A DNA stretch of 64,000 nt from Salinispora vitiensis. GTDB taxonomy: Bacteria; Actinomycetota; Actinomycetes; Mycobacteriales; Micromonosporaceae. Both the position numbers and the translations under genes were made by a program. Of the stretch, positions 58,550 through 64,000 are shown piece after piece. The stretch covers positions 3,312,426-3,376,425 of the forward strand of contig NZ_KB900388.1 of NCBI RefSeq assembly GCF_000378825.1, written 5' to 3'. Under the pieces are notes generated by a model. That model ran no database searches. It was not told the origin of the DNA and saw only the letters and a list, made by a program, of their open reading frames with translations. How positions within the stretch are numbered: the stretch's first letter is position 1; each line of letters begins with the position of its first letter.

Positions 58550-59128
58550 ATGTCCCGGGTACAGCTCGCGCTCCGCGTCTCCGACCTCGAAGGCTCGATC
58601 GCCTTCTACTCGAAGCTGTTCGACACCGAGCCAGCCAAGCGCCGCCCCGGCTACGCAAACTTCGCCGTGGCGAACCCGCCGCTGAAGCTCGTACTCCTGG
58701 AAGGTGAGCCGGACCAGGCCACCGCGCTGGACCACCTGGGGGTCGAGGTGCCCAGCACCGATGAGGTAGACGCCGCGACCCGTCGACTCGCCGAGTCCGG
58801 GCTTACCACCCTGGAGGAGCAGAACACCGAGTGCTGCTACGCGCTCCAGGACAAGGTCTGGGTGCACGGCCCCGGCAACGAGCCCTGGGAGGTCTACACC
58901 GTCAAGGCCGACTCCGACCAACTCCAGAAGGCGACCGAGAGCGATTGCTGCACCCCGACCACCGAGAGCGCGTGCTGCACCCCGACCACCGAGAGCGCGT
59001 GCTGCACCCCCGGCGGGGCGAAGGCGACCGAGAGCGATTGCTGCACCCCGAGCGGGGCGAGCGATTGCTGCACCCCGACCGGGGCGAAGGAAACGGTGGG
59101 CAGCGGCACGCAGGCGGGCTGCTGCTGA
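58550..59128 (+). CDS. ArsI/CadI-type dioxygenase with C-terminal Cys-pair repeat array
   Basis: 192 residues. Glyoxalase-fold core with MSRVQLALRVSDLEGSIAFY, His62 in DHLGVEV, the paired Cys95-Cys96 in NTECCYALQDKVWVHGP, and Glu114 in PWEVYTV. These match the CadI/ArsI heavy-metal family; ArsI splits C-As bonds of organoarsenicals. Position 5 is Gln, as in CadI, instead of a metal-binding His. After residue 125 the protein carries six further CC pairs in units TESACCTP, nine residues apart, ending AGCC. Normal family members are shorter. It may be a fused metal-binding tail. Good Shine-Dalgarno (AGGAGG). Confidence 0.88.
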   Translation: MSRVQLALRVSDLEGSIAFYSKLFDTEPAKRRPGYANFAVANPPLKLVLLEGEPDQATALDHLGVEVPSTDEVDAATRRLAESGLTTLEEQNTECCYALQDKVWVHGPGNEPWEVYTVKADSDQLQKATESDCCTPTTESACCTPTTESACCTPGGAKATESDCCTPSGASDCCTPTGAKETVGSGTQAGCC

Positions 59129-59243
59129 CGGCCGGTACGCATCGAGGCAGTGACCGCCGGCGCCTCGCTCAACGACCGCGCCGGCGGCCCTGCCTCGCTC
59201 GATGCCGCCGGTCCCGCCGAGGTGGTTGGGGCGGGTAACTCGG

Positions 59244-59813
59244 TCAGCCGGACTGCCGCATGATCCAGGTAGGCAGCGGCTCCTCGAAGGTGCTCACCAC
59301 CTCCCAGCCGGCACGCCGGTACATCTCGACGTTGTCGGGGTTGCTGGTTTCCAGGACCGCCGGAAGACCCGCTGCGGCGGCGTGCCGCAGCCCCATCGCC
59401 ATGACCGCGTGGCCCCACCGACGACCCATGCTCTCCGGATGGGTGCCCAGGACGCTGAGGTACCAGAAAGGTTCTGCCGGCACCGCCGCGTCCATCGCCT
59501 CATGAAAGGCATCGAAGCGGCTCAGCGCCTCAGCGGGGAGGTGAGCGGCGAGAACGCCGTCCAGTCCCTCGTCCCCTGCCCCCGGCGCCTGCCAGATCGC
59601 GACCGCCGCTCCGCGCTCGATCGTCCAGATCGTTTGCTGATGCACCTGCTTGTCGAAGAGGTACCCGAAGAAGACAGAGGCGTACTCAGGGTAGGTCGCC
59701 TGGTCGGGAAAATAGCATCGCAGCAGGGGGTCCTTCTCGAAGGCGGCGACAAGTGAGCCGACGACCCGCTCACGGTCTCCCGGCATGGCAACGGTGATCT
59801 CAGGTGCTGTCAC
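59244..59813 (-). CDS. GNAT-family acetyltransferase
   Basis: About 189 residues from GTG 59813 (TTG 59822 possible). Central FWYLSVLGTHPESMGRRWGH is GNAT motif A: a beta strand followed by the acetyl-CoA pyrophosphate-binding GRRWGHA. LETSNPDNVEMYRRAGWEVV is motif B. The N-terminus FEKDPLLRCYFPDQATYP resembles acetyltransferases of small molecules. Substrate unknown. No neighbour shares its operon. Confidence 0.9.
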   Translation of the reverse strand: MTAPEITVAMPGDRERVVGSLVAAFEKDPLLRCYFPDQATYPEYASVFFGYLFDKQVHQQTIWTIERGAAVAIWQAPGAGDEGLDGVLAAHLPAEALSRFDAFHEAMDAAVPAEPFWYLSVLGTHPESMGRRWGHAVMAMGLRHAAAAGLPAVLETSNPDNVEMYRRAGWEVVSTFEEPLPTWIMRQSG

Positions 59814-59822
59814 GGGATGCAA

Positions 59823-60308
59823 AGCTACCGCAGCTCAACGCGACTACCCCGCGCATGTAAGCAGGCTCGCATCTCGTTTGGGGGGTTTTACTCGCATATC
59901 TAACCCTTAAACGCCCTATAACGGATTTTACTCGGGTTGGTTGCCACCTACCTGGTAGCCCGAGGAGCGCCACACCGCACCACCCTGGGGCGGCTCCTCG
60001 TCCGTGAACGGGGAAGGACACTCCGGTCGGGGCGGGGCCCGGTCCGTTCGACGCGGCTGGCGGGCCAGGGTGCCGACGCCCATCGCGCCGGGACCCTGTC
60101 CGCCCCGGATCAGTCGGGAGGTCCGGCCGTTGGCATGACTCGCGCCGCATGTCTGTCTTATTTAAGCGCTTTTTTCGTGTTCATGGCTGCGTGGGGCCCG
60201 TGCCGGGGTTAGCTGAAGGTGGCCGCTATCGCCTGCCCGGTAGCCGAGGAACGGCCACCGCAGGTGTGCGTTGCTCGCCGTTCACGGAGAAAGGAGACCG
60301 AGACTGTG
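59823..60308. other. long non-coding leader of the beta-helix gene
   Basis: No gene. The first 100 bases are unusually AT-rich (TTTTACTCGCATATCTAACC). Near the end GGTGGCCG (60218) and CGGCCACC (60252) pair, with GCTA/TAGC inside, suggesting a structured 5' leader; a riboswitch could not be identified. Confidence 0.5.
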
Positions 60309-61697
<1,389 letters not shown>

Positions 61698-61761
61698 CAA
61701 TCCGTGCGGTTCGCGAGGGAGGCTGCCGGATGGCGGCCTCCCCGTACGCGGGCAGCGTGCA

Positions 61762-61860
61762 TCACGCCGCGATCAAATCAACGCTGACCGCTTTCGGTGC
61801 CGGAACCGGCACGCCCGCCTCGCGCAGGCCCTCCAGGTGAAAAGCGATGGCCTCACGCAT
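61762..61860 (-). pseudogene. HicB-type antitoxin C-terminal relic
   Basis: The minus-strand frame from ATG 61860 encodes MREAIAFHLEGLREAGVPVP and ends with a VSVDLIAA strand. This matches the C-terminal helix-strand of HicB antitoxins. The N-terminal half is missing; upstream DNA has only broken frames. No HicA toxin is visible. Confidence 0.6.
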
Positions 61861-62092
61861 CTCAGACCCCGGAACCGCAGATTTAGCGCCGGCGGGCAGC
61901 AATCTCCGCCAGTTGGCCGGTGGCTCCGTTGAGTACACCCTGGCTCACGCTGCCTTCCCGGGCATCGGCAGGGCTGGGTGGTCGAACAACTTCTCAGGCA
62001 CGCCAGGCTCGCACCAAGGGAACGTGTAAACGCGCGCTTGCTCATGTCGCAGATCGGGCGTAGGTCACTGCTGCAAGCCGCCACCGATAGGA
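61861..62092. other. intergenic, broken reading frames
   Basis: About 230 bases with short overlapping minus-strand frames (for example PEKLFDHPALPMPGKAA ending 11 or so bases before a GTG). They look like debris of a small gene. Nothing identifiable. Confidence 0.4.
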
Positions 62093-62614
62093 CTACCGGC
62101 TGTCTTCCCACCGTGCGGCTGCCCACGCTCTTTCGAACTCATCACGATCGATTTCCTGGTTCGGCAACTGCGGATCGAAAAGATCTACCATCGGCGGATT
62201 CAAGGGCCAATCATCGGCATCCGTCTTAATCCCGGTGCCGTCCTCGGCGACCTCCACCTGCCGGACACGGCGACCGTCCGGCCCGACCTCCATCAGGTAC
62301 GTCGCCGGCTCGTCGTCGTCCCACAACTGGCGCAAGAACAGCACCTGCTTGTCGGCGAGCGCGCCGAAACCGGGCAGCGCGCGCTGCTTGTCGCGCATCG
62401 CGCGTAGTCCGTCCAAACCAGCAGGAAGAGTCGCCGCACCGATGTCCACCTCGTCGAGATCCCAGCCCTCGGCGCGCGCGACAGCGGCGGGGTCGTCGAC
62501 GACCTCAACCTCGGCGAAGGCTTCCTGCACCTCGCGGACCGACCTGGCGCGAATCCACCACCACAGGCCGCCCATGCCGTAGTCGTGAAGAACGAGGTAT
62601 CGCTGCGTCGACAT
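62093..62614 (-). CDS. hypothetical protein, possibly immunity or regulatory
   Basis: 173 residues from ATG 62614 (MSTQRYLVLHDYGMGGLWWW). An acidic, Trp-rich soluble protein with repeated D/E clusters (WDDDEPATYLMEV, WDLDEVDIGAATLPAG) and no recognised domain. Predicted to be a small alpha/beta protein. It lies inside the decayed region between the HicB relic and the integrase relic. No Shine-Dalgarno. Confidence 0.6.
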   Translation of the reverse strand: MSTQRYLVLHDYGMGGLWWWIRARSVREVQEAFAEVEVVDDPAAVARAEGWDLDEVDIGAATLPAGLDGLRAMRDKQRALPGFGALADKQVLFLRQLWDDDEPATYLMEVGPDGRRVRQVEVAEDGTGIKTDADDWPLNPPMVDLFDPQLPNQEIDRDEFERAWAAARWEDSR

Positions 62615-62827
62615 CACATCATCATGCCTAGCAAGCGTTCCATGCTGCCGACTGGGGCGACTGGTCGCTGCCCCTTCGCTCATGCCGCCGATCGTGCGTT
62701 CGCCGGCCGTCACTTTTGCGTGGATCGGGTTGGGCTACCGCCGTAGAGCCGGACAGTTCCTCTTGGGCCTCTCTCCGCCGCGGTAACCGGCGGGACGCAC
62801 GCCAGGCGAGAGCCACACCAACCAGCG

Positions 62828-63217
62828 GTGGCAGCCGCGATGAGAGCGACCCCACCAGTCATCTCGACCAAGGACCATGGGCTGGTGTTCTGTCGCCCGG
62901 ACGGGCTACCCCTTCGACCGGATCGGATCACGGTGGAGTTCGAGCAGCATGTGGTGGAGTGCGGCCTACCGATGGTTCGGTTGCCTGACACGCGGCATGG
63001 CGCGTGTTCGCTGATGCTGGCTGGTGGCGTTGCAATCGAGGTCGTTCAGTTGATCCTCGGGCATTCGACGCCGGAGGTCACGCGCCGGGTGTACGCGCAC
63101 CTGATGCGCCGGACAACCGCGCAACAGGTCGAAGAAGCGGTCAAACTCTTGACTCGTTACCGGCCCCACAGAGAGCCGCGTGAGCAATCCGTGAGCAACC
63201 CCGGGGCTGAACGGTGA
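62828..63217 (+). pseudogene. tyrosine recombinase/integrase C-terminal relic
   Basis: The frame carries the C-terminal catalytic block of phage-type integrases: HGLVFCRPDGLPLRPDRITV, LPDTRHGACSLMLAGGVAIE with Arg and His of the active site, VVQLILGHSTPEVTRRVYAH with the second His and the Tyr. The N-terminal SAM-like domain and the first catalytic Arg region are absent, and upstream DNA does not encode them. It ends 77 bases from the 3' end of tRNA-Phe, where such integrases insert. Confidence 0.8.
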
Positions 63218-63240
63218 GCCGACCACCAGCAAAGCAAAGA

Positions 63241-63268
63241 TCCCCACCTACGTTTCCGCTGGTGGGGA
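63241..63268 (-). terminator. terminator of the tRNA cluster
   Basis: TCCCCACC (63241-63248) and GGTGGGGA (63261-63268). On the minus strand it is followed by TCTTTGCTTT. A second small hairpin (ATAGCC/GGCTAT, 63273-63292) lies between it and tRNA-Phe. Confidence 0.7.
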
Positions 63269-63293
63269 CCGTATAGCCCGGCGAAAGGCTATG

Positions 63294-63367
63294 TGGCCAG
63301 GGACGGGGTCGAACCGTCGACCTTCCGATTTTCAGTCGGACGCTCGTACCAACTGAGCTACCTGGCC
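63294..63367 (-). tRNA. tRNA-Phe (GAA)
   Basis: Complete cloverleaf on the minus strand: acceptor GGCCAGG/CCTGGCC, D-arm AGCTCAGTTGGTA, anticodon loop CTGAAAA with GAA, T-arm GACGGTTCGACCCCGTC, discriminator A. No encoded CCA. Confidence 0.96.
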
Positions 63368-63429
63368 GCGCTTCGGGTCATGATACCCGCCCGTCGAGGT
63401 CGCCGATGGCCGGGGCACCTGCCCGATAT

Positions 63430-63463
63430 GTCGAAGGCCGCGCGTGCTGGCGCGGCCTTCGAC
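63430..63463 (-). terminator. long perfect hairpin after tRNA-Asp
   Basis: GTCGAAGGCCGCGC (63430-63443) and GCGCGGCCTTCGAC (63450-63463), 14-base arms. A terminator or processing site between tRNA-Asp and tRNA-Phe. Confidence 0.65.
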
Positions 63464-63468
63464 GTTTG

Positions 63469-63542
63469 CGGTCCTGACGGGACTTGAACCCGCGACCTCC
63501 GCCTTGACAGGGCGGCGAGCACTCCAACTGCTCCACAGGACC
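63469..63542 (-). tRNA. tRNA-Asp (GTC)
   Basis: Minus-strand cloverleaf: acceptor GGTCCTG/CAGGACC, anticodon loop CTGTCAA with GTC, T-arm CGCGGGTTCAAGTCCCGTC, discriminator G. Confidence 0.96.
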
Positions 63543-63568
63543 TTGCTCATCCGACCGAGGTCGGACCG

Positions 63569-63641
63569 TGCCCCCAACGGGATTCGAACCCGTGCTACCG
63601 CCTTGAAAGGGCGGCGTCCTGGGCCGCTAGACGATGAGGGC
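63569..63641 (-). tRNA. tRNA-Glu (TTC)
   Basis: Minus-strand cloverleaf: acceptor GCCCTCA pairing with TGGGGGC (wobble), anticodon loop CTTTCAA with TTC, T-arm ACGGGTTCGAATCCCGT, discriminator A. Confidence 0.96.
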
Positions 63642-63824
63642 GGCCCCGCCATCATTGCACACTCACAACTTCTGACGGTCTTGCTCCCATCCGGCCCCGC
63701 CGGAGGCTTAGAAAGCATACGTGATGGCCGGCCGCTCAACCAAACCGGTCCCGGCGCTCCCCGCCGGAACGGAAACCCGCAGGTGAGACCCAGGCTCCGG
63801 GCCGGCTCGGCACCGCAGCCGCCC

Positions 63825-64000
63825 CTACCCCGCGGCCGGCTGGTCCAGCGAGTCGCGTACGGCTGCGGCGAGCGAGAGCGCCTCGGCGAGGTCCACCGGA
63901 CGCACCACCCCGGCAGGGAGGCTGTCCGCCCGCCAGCCCGGTCCGACCGCGAAGACCAGCAGCGGCCGATGGGGGCCCGCGAGCAGGGCGGTGAGCTGGG
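63825..64000 (-). CDS. hypothetical protein, C-terminal 58 residues only
   Basis: The minus-strand frame enters from the right edge and ends at TAG 63827-63825. Visible sequence: QLTALLAGPHRPLLVFAVGP, then GVVRPVDLAEALSLAAAVRD and a DQPAAG end. No family recognised. The 3' end faces the tRNA cluster, 184 bases away. Confidence 0.5.
   Translation of the reverse strand, partial: QLTALLAGPHRPLLVFAVGPGWRADSLPAGVVRPVDLAEALSLAAAVRDSLDQPAAG

Noticed and set aside
60200..60308. Leader of the beta-helix gene as a c-di-AMP (ydaO) riboswitch
   Set aside because: The region before a cell-surface protein in Actinobacteria invites this, but the conserved GGGGGAACC-type core and closing GGGGTGAA are missing.

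Overview
The window is very GC-rich actinobacterial DNA, most likely from a member of the Micromonosporaceae (Micromonospora or Salinispora type). This rests on codon use with G/C third positions, many GTG/TTG starts and 4-base ATGA/GTGA stop-start overlaps, an Scr1-type HTH/DUF397 pair, CU044_5270 and SCO5389 family proteins, ECF sigma factors and a Glu-Asp-Phe tRNA cluster. The genus is inferred, not proven.

Layout. 0-8.3 kb is an accessory region: small hypotheticals, an Scr1/DUF397 regulator pair, a truncated gene fusion, a WXG100-like/alpha-beta-hydrolase/lipoprotein operon, and a DrrAB-type drug exporter with its MerR regulator. A decayed second copy of the exporter promoter lies 5 kb away. 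8.5-12.4 kb holds class Ia ribonucleotide reductase (nrdAB) behind tandem NrdR boxes and a cobalamin riboswitch. 12.4-19.3 kb holds a frameshifted hydrolase, an inositol-phosphatase-like protein, a serine hydrolase, small regulators and an ECF sigma/CU044_5270 pair. 19.4-26.8 kb is the most striking part: two more cobalamin riboswitches drive secreted or wall-anchored proteins and a complete ECF vitamin transporter. 26.5-30.4 kb is a PadR-controlled FtsX-type ABC exporter. 30.5-40.6 kb has RidA/HxlR, an ECF42-type sigma factor with its DGPF protein, a secreted aminopeptidase, a penicillin-acylase-family enzyme and an ABC exporter. 41-49 kb is a polysaccharide-degrading section (GH64, phosphodiester glycosidase, GH12-CBM13-GH5) with LacI/CebR-like operators. 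49-58 kb alternates small transporters and enzymes with their regulators. 58-63.3 kb looks like a decayed island (ArsI/CadI with a Cys-pair array, beta-helix protein, HicB relic, integrase relic) next to the tRNA cluster at 63.3-63.6 kb.

How the genes work together. Three B12 riboswitches within about 8.2 kb suggest coordinated responses. When cobalamin is scarce, the B12-independent reductase NrdAB is made, together with a cobalamin capture and uptake system. That system has a sortase-anchored alpha/alpha-barrel protein, two small secreted proteins resembling the beta domain of transcobalamin, and EcfT, a fused EcfAA' and an S component. The arrangement looks like animal transcobalamin/intrinsic factor split into separate surface proteins in front of an ECF importer. 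This is my main candidate for a little-described system; the ligand is inferred from the riboswitches and has not been shown.

Limits. Everything was read by eye. Domain names come from motif recognition without searches, and operator and promoter calls come from visible symmetry. Starts were chosen from Shine-Dalgarno sequences, overlaps and protein sense, and some remain uncertain.
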